This document shows positions 23,870 to 37,400 of a DNA stretch of 64,000 bases, in pieces; position 1 is the first letter of the stretch, and each line of letters opens with the position of its first letter. Source of the DNA: Epichloe hybrida (lineage: Eukaryota > Ascomycota > Sordariomycetes > Hypocreales > Clavicipitaceae); NCBI GenBank assembly GCA_019022495.1, contig JAFEKR010000001.1, positions 6,014,001-6,078,000 of the forward strand, in the 5' to 3' direction. The notes beneath the pieces were generated by a model that was not told the origin of the DNA, made no database searches, and worked only from the letters and a program-made list of their open reading frames with translations. The position numbers and the translations under genes are program-made.

Positions 23870-25213
23870 ATAGCTACTAATTAACAAGGTTAGGGACCTC
23901 TAGTCCCTGATCTTAGTGCGCAAGAGGTTCTAAATAACTAGCTAAAAGAGTAGGTTATTAAATAACAAAATGCTATTAATCTAGTAATACAGAAGCTAGA
24001 GTCCTTAACTTTAGCTATTAATGATAGACCTATAGAGGGTGTGAAAGCTACTAAGCCTACTAGTTAGTAGCAAGTTTAACAGCCTATTTAGCAAGATAAG
24101 GCGCCTAAATCTAGCTCTGTACAAGCTGCCTTTAATAATTCAATTATTAAGGAATTTAATAAGAGAGTTTATAGCTTCCCTAAGACTACTAAGCTTAAAG
24201 GAGCTGAAAATTTTAATTAATAGAAACAAGCCCTAGCTATCTAATTTAGAGCTTTAGGCATGCCTAATTTTCTAGATAATCCGGATATTTCTAGGGTGCT
24301 AGAGGACGCTAACTAAGCTATTATCCTTATGTGACTAAGGGATAGTTATATGGAAGGCCCCTAAGCCACTATAACTTAGCAAAAATCACCTAAAGAAGCC
24401 TATAAGTTACTTATTAGGCAATATTCACATAGCGTTAAAATCCAGAGGGGGTCCCTATATTCTGAATTTCATAACCTGAATTTTCATGGATTTAAGAGGA
24501 CTTTAGAAGCCTTTAATACAGTCTTTAATAATCTACTAGCTAGATTATTGATTTTAGGGGTCCTAATTAATCCTATAGATTAGGTTAATTAATATCTTCA
24601 ATCCCTAAAATTAACCTTCCCTTAGTGGGCTAAGAGGCAACGATTTAGCATGCGTATAAATAGGGCTATAGGGGTCCCCCTAGAAGCCCTAAATCTTGAA
24701 TTTCTAATAGTAAACCTTCTAGCTAAATAGAGGGATAAGTCATCTACGGTAGCTAAAGCCCTGAATTATAGGGCTAAAGACCTAGAAAAGGGTGCTAAAG
24801 ATAAGGAAAAGGCCCCTAAAGGTCATAAGAAGAAGAAAGAAGGCTCTAAAGAAAATAAGGGCTCTTCTAATTCTAATAAGAAGAAAAAGAAGCAAAAGGG
24901 TCAAAAATTAGATAAAAAGGATACTAAAGAACTTACAGAGGGTTCTTTTATGCTAGGAAATTACAACCTTTCTAACAGAGCACTTAATTCGTATAAGAAA
25001 CCTAGCAATTATAAGACTAGTTATAAGAGCTCTAGCGATAGTAGCTCTAATTCTAGCTCTAGTAATTCGGATAATAAAAAACAAGAAATTAATACATTAA
25101 ATGGTTTTAATTATTACAGTAAAGATATAAAAAAGGCCCTATTATATAATATAGGTTTGACCGTACATATAGTTAATTCTAGGGAGGTCTTTAGGGATTA
25201 TACCTCTTATAAT
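23870..25213 (+). pseudogene. Copia gag and protease start, interrupted by gypsy-3
   Basis: The frame probably began at 23870, where ATA now stands for ATG (a RIP-type G-to-A change), since the frame is coherent from there. The gag body follows, with only Gln/Trp-type stops and one TGA near 24332. A Lys/Ser/Asn-rich tract at about 24790-25090 ends it. The protease active site is readable near 25150 as NIGLTVHIVNS, the family's D-[ST]-G with Asp changed to Asn. The frame is cut at 25213 by gypsy-3 and resumes at 54880. An open stretch 24950-25267 exists only because its last 17 codons run into the gypsy-3 LTR. Confidence 0.8.
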
Positions 25214-25214
25214 T

Positions 25215-25683
25215 TGTCAAGCGGAAAACAACACCCCAAAAGACACGATGCTAGCCCACGGTTGTAGGTAGCGGTGACGTCTGCTCACGTTAGAAAGGGT
25301 TAATTAACTTAATAGCAGCAATTATAATAATAGCTAAATCAGTCTCTACGGATAGAGATAATTTAGATTAAATAGTCTATTAGATTAGAAGTGACTTTTT
25401 AGTTAAGTTAGGGAAATAATCTTATTAATTTATCTTATTAAGGTAAACATAATAGTAGCTATAGTAGCGCTAGGCATTTAAGTTAAAAATCTAAAGTTAG
25501 GCATGCATAAAGAACCTTAAAAGAATCTAGCTATAGGTAATCTCTTTATAGATTAAATAGTCCCTTTACCTAGATAACTAATATTATTATCCCTTGTTAT
25601 GTTATTTATCCCTATGATCCCCTATATCCCTTATGCTTATTATCGTGAATACGCGCGTTTATAGGCGCGCGTATCACGGCATA
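25215..25683 (-). repeat. gypsy-3 3' LTR
   Basis: It is a near-complete match to 52616-53081 plus 54877-54879. A GC-rich hairpin ATACGCGCG / CGCGCGTAT (25649-25657 and 25666-25674) stands close to its end and has kept its CpGs. The 17 codons after 25213 that extend the Copia frame are LTR sequence, not protein. Confidence 0.85.
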
Positions 25684-25700
25684 TAACACCTCCCTAACTG
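25684..25700 (-). promoter_or_regulatory. gypsy-3 polypurine tract
   Basis: On the minus strand AGTTAGGGAGGTGTTA lies directly upstream of the left LTR, the expected place for plus-strand DNA priming. It supports the minus orientation. Confidence 0.6.
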
Positions 25701-26569
25701 TTTTCCCTTCCTAGCCCCTAGGAAAGGGAAAATAGTAAAAAAAAAAAAAAAGGGTAATAACTAAAGTATTCTTAAGCGTGACTAATAGTAAGGTGCTGTG
25801 TTTTAAGGGAAGGCATTATTTAATCTAGCATATATAGGTCTAAAGCTTTTATAAGAAAAACAAAAGGATAGTAAAGAAAGAAAAAAAAGAGAAAATAGAA
25901 AAGAAACCTCCCTAGCTAGAGACCTAGATTTTTTATTTCCCTAGAGAGCTTTAGTGTCTTTAGCGTTTATAGGCAAGTGGTAGGTAATATTAGTAAGGGA
26001 GTGCGTAGTGTAGGTTACTTTAAATCTTGCTAGCTTGCTCTCTTTCCCTAATCCTTATATTAATTAATTAATTCTATAGCATGCCTTTTCTCTTACTAGT
26101 AAGCTTTAATAATCTCTAGCTATATTCTGCGGGAAACTAAGCTAGGTAGCATTACTAAAGCATACGTAAATAACGTTAGTAGTAGTGTAACTATTTTCCT
26201 TTAAGCTACTTATTTTAACTTAAGAAAAGGAAAAAGATTAATTATTATAGCTTATCTTATATCTCTAAGGGGGTAGCGTATAGTATTCTCTTTTGCTTAC
26301 TTAACTAGAGTTCTATAGTTATATACCTAGTTCTCCTTAATAACTCTATAGATTTACTATAACCTTAGCTAATCCTTAATGTCTATCTAGAATAACTTAT
26401 TAGTTACTACTTACTATTATTAAAGAGTTTAGTCTATAATACTATATGCTTATCCTTACTTGCCTTACTAGAGTGCCTTAAGTTTTATAGCTAGGGACTA
26501 TAGTATCTCTTTATATCTAGTTAAAGATAATAGTCCTAATAAGGACTCTTATAATACCTAGGAACTCAC

Positions 26570-26839
26570 TGTCAGGAGCGCAGAGGTCAAAGATAGGATG
26601 TTTATCAAAGCGGGTCTTCGGAGAACCTTTGGGCCATGTAAATAATAAAGAGGCTAGCTAGCTATAAGATAGCCACATGCTTATAAAGCAAGGTATTTAT
26701 TAAAGACTACGCATATTATTAGTGCTAGGTTAGAGATTAAAACCTTCACGCACTTGCCCCTAGCTAGTATCTATCTAGTAGTAACTATAATAGTCTTAGC
26801 TATTACTTTATTCTTAACCTTTTAGTATAAGCTATAATA
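26570..26839 (+). repeat. gypsy-2 5' LTR
   Basis: 270 bp. The first 70 bases keep CA/TG words and the last 20 are decayed (AAGCTATAATA for AAGCCGTGACA). Confidence 0.9.
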
Positions 26840-27329
26840 AATTAATCTCTCTTAACCTTTTTAAGGATATAAACTATTAGCTAGATTATTATATAGCTAA
26901 CACTCTAAAGATCTATAAGAAATACACTAGTACCTTATAATAATAAAGCTATAGATAATTAGGAAGATAAAGAACCCCTATAATCTAGAACTATAGATAA
27001 TAGGGTGTAATAAACGCTACTTAATCCTAATTTAGGTAGAGGTATAAATAATATAACTAAAGAAAAAAGAGCGTTATAGTAACGCTATAAGGTTATATAA
27101 TCTAAGCTATATTGCCTTTAAAGGAGATAAGAGGTCTTATAGATAAAGGCGTAAATTAGAGAGCTTAAGGCAAATCTAGGATTAGCTAGACCTTAAACTA
27201 GACTTATAATTACCCCTTAATCTAGACCTATAATTACCCCTTAAACATTAGCTATAATTTTACTTATAGTCTATAGTAACATAGTAGTAATTATATAGTA
27301 AGGTAGTCTTATTAAAACGCAGATAAAAA

Positions 27330-28050
27330 TGCCTATATATAAAGAGAAAATATATAAAAGCCTGTAGAATTTCTTAGTAAACTTAGATATACTATTTAAA
27401 TTAGACTACTATACCTTTAAGGATAACGTAACTAAGGTAGTATATATAAGTAGCTGCCTAGCTAGTGATATAAAGTAATAGTAAATACATTATATAGCTG
27501 TGAATAAGTATGTAAATTATTTATTAATTACCTAGGTAGATTTCCTAGAATAGTTAAAAACTAGAATAATAGATATAGGTGTAAGACACTTAGAAGCAAT
27601 AAGGTCACTAGTAAATCTTAGGTAAAAGAATAGCTAATTATTTTAATCCTTTATATAAGCCTAGGATAAGGTAAAAGCTAAGTTACCTGAAGAAATGCCT
27701 ATATATCTAAGAATTATAATCTTTCTAAATAGCTTAAATAATGCTATAAGGAAGTAAATAATTAGTTAAGAGATCCTAATAACCTAGAGCTAACTATAAG
27801 GCTAGGGTAAGAAAGTAAAGGTTATAATAGGTTTAGGCTAAAATAATAAAAAAGGTTAGGACTTTAAAAGAAAGAGGTAATGCTTTTATTTTATATTACC
27901 TATAGATAAGGTGTAGTAATAAAGCAAAGACTAAGGGAAAAGATTATCCCTAGTGTGCTATAAATATAGAAAGCCTAGGCACGCTATACTAACTTATTAG
28001 GCATTAGATTATTTTACCTATAAAAGTACTAAATATATAACTAAGAAACA
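27330..28050 (+). pseudogene. gypsy-2 gag remnant
   Basis: From ATG at about 27330 the frame shows a typical gypsy Gag body (NLDILFKLDYYTF near 27375). A CCHC zinc knuckle at 27956-27997 reads C-Y-K-Y-R-K-P-R-H-A-I-L-T-Y; the second and fourth cysteines are now Tyr, each one G-to-A change away. Gag would have formed the particle and bound RNA. Confidence 0.75.
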
Positions 28051-31000
28051 TAGGGAAAGTAGTAATAAAGCTATGTCTCCTAATATAATACTAGTTTAAT
28101 TAGCATAGACCTAGGAATGTAATCTTACTATGGAATACCCTATAGATAATAAAATAAGAATATAAGTATCTCTATAATAAGATAACTAGTGGTTAGCTAT
28201 ATAAGTGCTATTTAATATAGGCGTATAGTCTTTAATAATTTATCTAAAATTATTATTAAAAAAGGATTAGGAGAATATAATCTAATTATATAAGATATTA
28301 GAGAGTGTAAGTAAAAAAGTAATTCTATATTAAGGAATTCTAAAAAAATTAGTTAAAATAAAAGATAGTATAGGATTTATAAAGGTTTACTAAGTTAGCT
28401 ACTTTATTACTAATATAAGTAAAGGGATAATTCTAGGTATAGACTAGATTAAAGAGTATTTACCTATGATTATATATTAGGAGTATAAATACTAGAGATA
28501 TCTAGTAATAATAGAATGTCTCTCCTTTACTTATAGTAAGCAGTGAGTATATAAAGAGAAAAAAATAGTAGTAGTTACTTTATTATTAGGAGTAATAAAG
28601 ATTAGGCTAAGTGTTTTAGAAAATAAAAATTAAAAAGGAAAAGAAAAAGGCTAATTAAAGGACTTAGTAATAATAGATATATAAATAAATAGCAAAGTAA
28701 CTATATGAATCCTTAAGTACGCTTATTTATAGTAAAAAAGCAAAGGTATTATAGTTATACTAATTTTAGAAAACATAAGTAGCGAAAAAGCCACGTTAAA
28801 TTAGGATAAGAGTACTAAGCGCCCTATACTAATAATCCTAGAAGAATATAGGGAGTTTATAGATATTTTTTCTAAAGAGTTAGTAAGTAAGCTTCCTAAA
28901 CTAGGAGGTTACACTTATATAATTAAATTAGAAAAAGGGAAAACACTACCTTAAGGGCCTATATATAATTTAGCTAAAAGGGAGCTAGAGGTTCTTAGAG
29001 AGTACCTTATAAGTGCGTAGCTTAAAGGGTAAATTAGAAGATTAGTTAGCCTAGCTAAAGCCCTAATTTTATTTATTCTAAAGAAAGGAGGGAAATTAAG
29101 GCTTTATATGAATTATAGGGGCCTAAATAAAATTATAATTAAGAATAAGGCCCCTTTGCCCCTTATTACTAAAATTCTTAATTAATTAGTAAGCGTAGTT
29201 ATTTTCATAGTCCTAGATTTAAAAGATACGTACCACTAGCTACGTATTCGCTTAGGTAATAAGTGGAAAATAGCGTTCTATTATTAATATAGCCACTTTA
29301 AATATCTAGTAATACTATTTAGACTAGTTAACGCACTAGCGACTTTTTAGGAGTATATTAATAATACTCTTAAAGGACTTATTAATAAGACCTATATTAT
29401 TTATCTAGATAATATACTAATATATAGTAGTAAGGTTAAAGATTATATAGAGCATATTAAATAAGTTTTACATAGGTTTAAAGAGGTAAGTCTTTTTATT
29501 AACCTTAAGAAGTGTTAATTTTTAGTTAAGGAAGTTAAATTTTTAGGCTTTAAGATATTAGAGAAAAGTATTATAATAGACCTAGTAAGAGTTAAAGTAA
29601 TTATAACCTAGCTAATACTACGTAGCGTTTTTAATATTTAGTTATTTCTTGGTTTTACTAGATTTTACTACTATTTTATTAAATAGTATAGTAAAGTTAT
29701 TATTCTATTAATAAATCGCCTTAGAGGGAATTAACTAGTAATATTTAAACTAAAACCCTACAAGATAGCAGTGTTTAGAGAGCTTTAATAAAGATTTTAG
29801 GAAGCGCTAATTTTAGTGCATTTTAACTTACTTACGTATCTTAGAGTAAAGACAGATATATCTAGACATGTAATTAGGGCTATACTTACAATATTAGTGC
29901 TAGGTTACTAGCACCTAGTTACGTTTATGTTAAGAAAGATAACTAATACTAAATTACAATATTTAATACCTAATGGCGAATTATTAGCTATCTAAGAGGC
30001 TTTTTACACATAGAGACACTATCTTACTTATTTAGCTTATATAATTAAAGTTATTATAAATTATTTAAACTATAAGTACCTTACTATAAAGCCTAAGCTT
30101 ACTAGTAGGTAAGTAACTATGCTTAATAAGCTTTGTCCTTTTAACTTTAAGATTATATATTATATAAGGAAATTAAATCCTACTAACTTACTTTTAAGAA
30201 AACTAGATTTTATAAGTAAGGTAAGGAAAGAGGAAGTAGTAACTATATAACTTCTTACCTTTTTATCTAAATTTATAGATACTAAGAGATAGAAACACTA
30301 TAGTAATATTATTAATGCTATAGGCTTTATAAAAACGTTACTTAATGTAACTAATAGTTAGTTATAATAACGCTATAATAATACTACTAATATCTAGGGT
30401 TTTAAAAAATTATAACTTAACTATATTCCTAAAGAACCTAATAATCTAGATAATCTTAGAAGAGTTATATTAGTAAGGTTATTTAATACTTTTTATACTT
30501 TATTTAATAAGTAATAAGCTAGCTATAGTAATACTATTAGTACCTAGCGCATGCATTATTTATTACTTAATTATTTTAATTTTCCTATTAGACTAGCTAT
30601 TACTAATAGGGATAGACTAGCATAGGTTATTACTAGTAAGCAGCAAGGGTGCCCCTTAAAAACGTCACTTATCTATGTCCTTATAAGACTAGAAGTATCT
30701 ATTAAACTAATTACTTATAGAGATATTATAGCTAGGATCTAATCTATTTAGAGAACCTCTTCTAAGTTTAACTCTAACTTTTTAGAAAAGAGCTTAGAAT
30801 TAAAACCCCTAATTTAAGTCTTATTATATAAAGCATAGCAAGGCAATGACTTTGCTATAGCTTAATTAAAGTTACTTAAAAGCAGCGATTTAGCTACGTC
30901 CTAGATATAGTTAATTAGACCCTCTAAGCTATTAATATTTAAGAATTATATTTTTATTCCTCTAGGTATAAGGAAAGAAATTTTATTACTAACTTATAAT

Positions 31001-32245
31001 AACCTTACTACTAGGTACTAAGGAGTAAGTAAAACTCTTTATTAGATTACAAACTAATATTATTAGCTAATAATAAAGAAAGATATAAAGGTATATATTA
31101 GTACTTATATAAATTATTAGCCTTCAAAACTAAGGTATTATAAACTATATAGTAAGCTAGCTATGTTACTAGTGCCTAATCGCCCCTTTTAAGAATTATT
31201 AATAGATTTTATTACTAGACTTCCACTAGTAAAAGATTTAAATTAAACCTATAATATAATTTTAGTTATTATTAACTATTTCACAAAATATAGTATTTAT
31301 ATCCCTATTTTAATGTAACTAACTAGTAATAGGCTAGTAACTATGTTCTTAGAATATGTTTTTAGAGACTATAGAGCCCTAGAAGGTATTATAATAGACT
31401 AAGGTTTTACATTTACTAGTGGTTTCTAAATAACTTTTTGCTATCTTCTTACAATAAAGCGGCTACTTAGTACTGCTTTTTACCCCTAGATAAACGGTTA
31501 GATAAAACATTTAAACTAGGTCTTAGAACATTATTTAAGGGCTTTTACTTATACTAAATAGACTAATTAGGCGGATAACCTATTAATAGCGTAATTTGTG
31601 TATAATATAAGTAATCACTTAACGCATAGCTACACACTAGTAAAGGTATTATAAGGTTATAATCCTAGAGGTCTGTAGTAAGTAGTAGTAAATATCCCTT
31701 TAGTAAATAATTAAGCTAAAAGTAGGATTTTAGCACTAAGAAAGAAGCATACTATAATTAAGTAGCTTTTAAGTAACTTATAGACTTAGTATAAAAAATA
31801 TTATAACTAGAAGAGAACTCTAATAAGGTTTAAAGTTAGTAACTATATTTTATTATTAATAAAAAATATTAACCTAAGATGCCTTAGTAAGAAGCTAGCT
31901 ATAAAGTATCTAGGCCCCTATAAGATTAAAAAGGCAATTAGAAGTTATAGATTAGTATATTAATTAAAATTACTACCTAGGACTTAATTATATAATATAT
32001 TTAATATTACTAGTCTTAAACCTTTTAAAGGGGACCTAATAGATATAGAAGATATATCCTTACTATAAGATACTATTAAAGATAATAAATAAGAGTTTAA
32101 AGTTAAGAGAATTATTTTATATTACTATAACGGAAGGCATTATAAATATCTAGTTAAATAGAAGGGCTATAATACTTTAGAGAATTCTTAGGTATTAAAA
32201 AGAGATTTTATTACTAGAGAAATTATTAATAACTATAAGTAATAG
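28051..32245 (+). pseudogene. gypsy-2 pol remnant: protease, RT, RNase H, integrase, chromodomain
   Basis: Protease: FNIG at 28210-28221, a decayed DTG. RT: YRGLNKIIIKNKAPLPLI near 29115, LDLKDTYH near 29215, and the active site YLDNILIYS near 29400-29427 with one Asp changed to Asn. Integrase core: LIDFITRLPL near 31198 and D.GFTFTSGF near 31397, the family's IDFIxGLP and DRGSQFTSxFW. C-terminal chromodomain at about 32115-32240: YKYLVK.KGYNTLEN, matching YLVKWKGY..ENTWE, which in chromoviruses steers integration to chromatin marks. RIP stops throughout. Confidence 0.85.
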
Positions 32246-34168
32246 CTAAGTAGTAAAGTTAATATAAGGTAGTTATATTTTATAACTTAACACACTAAAG
32301 ATATTAGAAAATAAAGTTAATTTACTTAGATAACTTAAATAATTTATTATATAGCTACTAAGCACCTATCCCTTTATAATAGAGTTAGCCCTTAAGACTA
32401 CTAGTCCCTTATTATTATTAGTAGCTATAGGAGCTATAGAGAAAAAGGCCTTAGGAGTATCTTTATTATTAGAATCCCCCTCTCTATATATATAGACCTA
32501 AAGTGCACTAAGGAGCTTAATAAGACTAATATATTTAGGTAAATTAATAGCATTTAGTGTAAACTACTAGTAAGTTAGTTAAGTATTAGCTATGTATATT
32601 AAAAAAGCTTACCTTTAGGATATTCTAGGCTATAAAGTAAAGATAGTTTATAATATTAATCTAAGTCTTTAGATTTATAGTATTACTTAGTAGCGCTATT
32701 ATAGTGTGTTTATTATATTTTACCTTATAGGTAATATTAGTAAATATTTAAGCGTAGTAAACATAACTATACTTATTAGAATTTTTATAAACTAGGATAG
32801 TATTCTATAGCTTTTTCTTTGCTTTTATAATAGGCTAGTAGTAAGTTAGTAGTAATCTAGTATCTAGGAAATAGGATTATACTTACTTTATTTTAATAGT
32901 AGTAATTACCTTTAGGAGTAGCTTTAATAAGTTTAAATAGCCTTTATAAAGCTATATAATTTAAGCTAGAGTCTAGTAGTATATTAGCAATAACTAGGCA
33001 GATTCTAGTTAAGAGAGATATACTATAATATAGTTTTTATTATTTTAGAAGTAATAAGTATATTTTATTAAATAGCCTATTAAATATTAGCTATAAAGAA
33101 GTAGTAAGTAAGTAAAGAAGTTATACTTAAAGATTTATTATATTTAGCTAGGAAGGTTTTTTTATTAATAAGGTATTCTAAAATCTTATAGGTACTATTT
33201 TTTAGGAGAATATTCTATATTATTACCTACTAATAATAGCATATATATAGAATCTTTTTTAAAGTTATTTTACTAGTAGTAAGTTAGTAATAAAGACACT
33301 ATAAGGATATAATAAACTTATAATAAGATTTTAGAAGAAGTTTACTTTTAAGGAGACTTTATAGGAGATTTCTTAGTTAATAGATTTTCTTAAGGCATTA
33401 ATAAAGGTAAAGTTTAGGCATAAGACTTAGATATAGTAAACTAGCTATAAGTTAGCTATAATAGACTAGATAGGGAAGTTATACTAATAAGAGTATAAAC
33501 TTATAAGCTAGATAAGGGCAAGAAACTAAGATAAATAAGAATAGATAATAATAATAATTAAGGACTAAAAGAGGTTAGTAACTACTAAGTAATAGCAGTA
33601 AGAGAGCTACTACTTAGCTAGTAAGGGTAACTTATAAGGTTAAGGGATATTATAAAAGAAAGAAAGAGTATAAAAGAGGGGAAAAATTAGTCTCTTTTAT
33701 ATTAACCCTAGACCCCTTAAGTAATCTAACGCACTACGTATAGGTGATTTACAAATTATAATAATAACCATTAGCACTGCTAAATGCACATATGCCTAAT
33801 AGCTATAAGCTTATAGTAACTATAACATAAGCCCTCTAGTTAGACTATTTAAAACCCTAGTATTAGGTACCTTATTTATTTAACTAATTACAAAAATTAA
33901 TATAGGTTATCTATATTGTTTTTTTAGCCACGTGATAGGTAATAACATTTGTTTCACTATAGTAAAGCTATGTGTAAGCTACTATTAAAACATTACTAAC
34001 TATAATAAGGGGTTATTTTTAATTAGTGGTATTATTATTATTATTTCTTTTTGTTTACCTATGTGTCTAGATATAAGGTGCCTTATCTTATTTTTCCTTA
34101 TAAAGCTCTAATATAGTAACTACGCCCTAAGTAAGTAACTTATTTTATAATTAAGGTTAATTATATAT
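32246..34168. other. gypsy-2 1.9-kb 3' region, no clear gene
   Basis: This lies between the chromodomain and the polypurine tract and is longer than a normal gypsy 3' UTR. It has no recognised domain. A minus-strand frame across about 33450-32400 has fewer stops than its neighbours, and TATAAAAG words occur on both strands around 33670-33705, so an antisense gene like that of gypsy-3 is possible but not shown. The last 350 bases recur at 62057-62419. Confidence 0.4.
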
Positions 34169-34176
34169 AGGGGGGG
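34169..34176 (+). promoter_or_regulatory. gypsy-2 polypurine tract
   Basis: AGGGGGGG lies five bases before the right LTR (34182), in the place and orientation of the primer for plus-strand DNA synthesis. Confidence 0.75.
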
Positions 34177-34181
34177 TATTA

Positions 34182-34451
34182 TATTAGGAGCGTAGAGGTT
34201 AAAGATAGGATGTTTATTAAAGCGGGTCTTTAGAGAACCTTTAGGCTATGCAAATAATAAAGAGGCTAGCTAGCTATAAGATAGCCATATGCTTATAGAG
34301 TAGGGTATTTATTAAAGACTACGCACATTATTAGTGCTAGGTTAGAGATTAAAACCTTCACGCACCTGCCCCTAGCTAGTATCTATCTAGCAGTGACTGC
34401 AATAGTCTTAGCCATCACTTCGTTCTTAACCTTTTGGTGCAAGCCGTGACA
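34182..34451 (+). repeat. gypsy-2 3' LTR
   Basis: 270 bp. Its start has decayed to TATTAGGAGCG, while its end AAGCCGTGACA is intact. This is the mirror of the left LTR, where the start is intact and the end decayed. Confidence 0.9.
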
Positions 34452-37400
34452 CTCACCCTTTTACTTAATCTTTACTCCTTAGTTTCCTATTAATACTTAT
34501 TATCTATATCCTATTATATTTACCTTTCCTATTCTTATAATATCTCTTAGATACTAATATTAAAGACTTTAGGATCCTTAGTAAAGGTATGTGTAATAGG
34601 CTGCTAATAATCCTAGATATAAAGTCTACTACTTCGCGCTATTTTAGTATACTATTTAATTAGTTAGTTCTTATTACTAACTTTATTCTCCTAGGCTATA
34701 ATTACTACACTAATAGGTAAACCTTTACTAATTATTTAGGTTATAAAATAGGGTAGCTAGCGCTTTATTATATTATATATTAGGTATTAGAGGTTAAAGT
34801 CCTTCTAGTAGGATAACTCCCTAGGTAACTAGTCTCTAACTCCTAATTTATTTATAGCTATATCTTATAGGACTCTTATAGTTCTTATAAGAGCTTTAGC
34901 ATAACTATACCTTAGGTCTAGGATATTATTAGTGATTATCTAGTCTCTTAAATAGAGCTTAAAGCAATAACTAATACTTAAATCCTTACTAAACATATAT
35001 AACTATTTAAATTTAATATTATATTAGTTTAGTGTGTTCTAGTCTTTAGAAAGCAAATTAAGTGCTTAGTGTCTAACTTAGTAATAAATCACTTATAATA
35101 GAAACCCTAGATAAGTATATTTACACTCCTAGTTCCCTTTCTATTTTATTACTAGAACTATAATTACTTTAAAATTATATAGGTAGTTTAGTAACTATAT
35201 AATTTACCCCTATCCTATAGTAAAATTAGTAAACCTTATTACTTACCCCTTCTCTATACTATTAAAGTAGTAAAGCTACCCTTACTTTTAATTAAATAGA
35301 AAGCATATCTAGTAGTTTATAAAGAACGTAAATCCTATAATAAGGCGTTAATAGCTTATATCTAAGTAAAGGTTAATAGGGTTATACTTTAAACTATACT
35401 TAATATTAATAGGCTAGTAGTTAGAATAAAGTCTCCTAGCTTTTAAACTAATTAATTACTATAAAGCATTTAGGTTAAAATCTTCTATTAGCTTAATTAT
35501 AAACATTTATAGTAGCATAGCCACTGTTGCTTTAAGGCTATGTATAATAATCTTACCTATAGTAGTTAGTTTAAACTAGTTAAGCTAGTCTTTACTTAGT
35601 GTCTTATAGGCTTTTCTTAGGAATTTATAGATATCTATTAAATAGTTTCGCTAGCTTAACTAATCCTACCCTAGTTTAATTAGCGTTACCTAGTTAAAGT
35701 TATTACTATCTTAATAGACCTTAAACCTAGTTAAGGGTTATAGCTAGCTTTATCTTAGATAGAATAGCAAAGGCTACTAACTATAGAGGTTATTTAAGTT
35801 AAGCTCTATAGTGCTTCTCTCTTTATCTTTAAAGAAAGAACCCTTAGTTCTATAGATTAGAACATAGACATAGAATAGCGTAAGATATTTGCTATAAGTA
35901 AAGTATATAATAGTGCTACTATTTACATTAGTATAAGCGCTTTTATTAACTGCATTTTCTTTGTAATTAGCTATTTCTTAACTAGATTAAATAGTATAAT
36001 TATTAATAGTATATTTTTAGAAGGAGAAATAAAGAATAGTAGCTTACTTAGTAAAGCTAAGTTAAAGTAATAAGAGAGAGGAAAAGAGATATAAATAGAT
36101 AGTGAAGGCTAAGTGCTTTTAAGGTCTAAGTAGTGTAATAATATAAAGATTAGTAAGATTAAATAGTTCCTATAGTCTTAGCCTTACTCTTATAGTCCTT
36201 ATTAGCTATATAGACAGTTATTAGCGGCTATTTATAGGTACCCCTTAGAGGTTAGTAGGCTCCTATAATTCATACCTTTGTAGTATTGTGAATTAGTTAT
36301 TAGTAGCTATTACTTACTAGTTATTACTATCTATTATTTAGGTAATGTCTTTATAAACCTAATTCTTAGCTCTTTTTTTCTTTTCTCTTTCTCTCTCTTA
36401 AACCCTTATTTCTTATAACTAATTAATTATAGTAAAATCCCTTAATCTAGCTTATTAAAGACTCCCTAATGTCACTGCTATTATAAGAGTAAGCGTTTTA
36501 GAGTATAAACTTTTATTAATAAAAACTCTTAATTAGTCTAACTATACTAAATTTTGCCCTCCTTTTATTAGCAAAGATTATATAGGTTTAGGAGCTATTT
36601 AATCCTATAATTAACATTTGCTAATAGTTATTATTACTATAGTATAAGTTTCTATTTATATTCTAGGTGCGTAGTGGGATTAATATTAGCTATAGTAGCG
36701 TTCTAATATACGCAGAGATTTCTCTTTATATTACTAATAATAATAATAACGTCCCTAAGGGAGCTTCTCCTTACCTTATTATAACTATAAGAAAGATAAA
36801 CCTCTTAAAGGAGTTTATAAGGAGCTACACTAAGGCTAATAGTGCTTTAGCCCTTATTATTAAAAACGGTTATTACTACTAGGTCCTTATTCCTATAAAA
36901 GTAGCTTATTCTAATAGGTATTTTTTACACGCTCTTTCTTAGTATCCTAAGCGTTATTAGGCCTTACTAGTGTCTATGTATAGAAGATTAAATAGTATCT
37001 TCTATTCTAATTATTTAAACTTATATATATAGTATATTATATTCTATAATAAATATATATACTTTTCATTTTATAGCTACGTTTTAATTCCTAGGGTTTG
37101 CGAAGGCGCCTGTAGTAATTATATCTAGAATAGGTCTTGTGTAGTAAGCTATAAGTAGCGTTTTACTTCTAGGTATTATCCTTAGTTATTATAAGAAAGA
37201 GCTCTAGCTCCTTTCTTAGGTAAGGAATAGTCTATAGAGGTAGTAAGAGCCCTTTTACTTAATCTAAACTTTATTAACTTTAAAAACTCTCCTTACCTAG
37301 TAATTAATATGCCTCTTCCTTTTCTAAATAGCTTATAAATATAAGACAAAGGAAAGAAAATATAGTTAATTATTAGGGAAAAGGGTAGTAAATAAAGGAA

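Larger units (their letters stand above)
26570..34451 (+). mobile_element. gypsy-2, chromodomain-bearing Ty3/gypsy element
   Basis: 7882 bp with 270-bp LTRs (TGTCAGGAGCG...AAGCCGTGACA), flanked by CTCAC (26565-26569 and 34452-34456). All gypsy domains are on the plus strand, ending in a chromodomain, which places it in the chromovirus group. It sits in the antisense frame of gypsy-3. It is strongly RIP-mutated inside, while the outer part of the left LTR (26570-26640) is well kept. Confidence 0.93.

Noticed and set aside
25215..25267. C-terminal 17 codons of the open frame ending at 25267 as part of the Copia protein
   Set aside because: They match the gypsy-3 LTR, and the Copia frame resumes at 54880.
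35030..35110. Firm assignment of the gypsy-3 antisense frame to an OrsD/DUF3505-type zinc-finger protein
   Set aside because: Only a loose C...C...NHL pattern is seen and the second half of the motif does not fit, so it is left as unknown.
36667..36882. 71-codon open frame as a separate small gene
   Set aside because: It merges on both sides with the longer decayed antisense frame of gypsy-3, so it is treated as part of that remnant.
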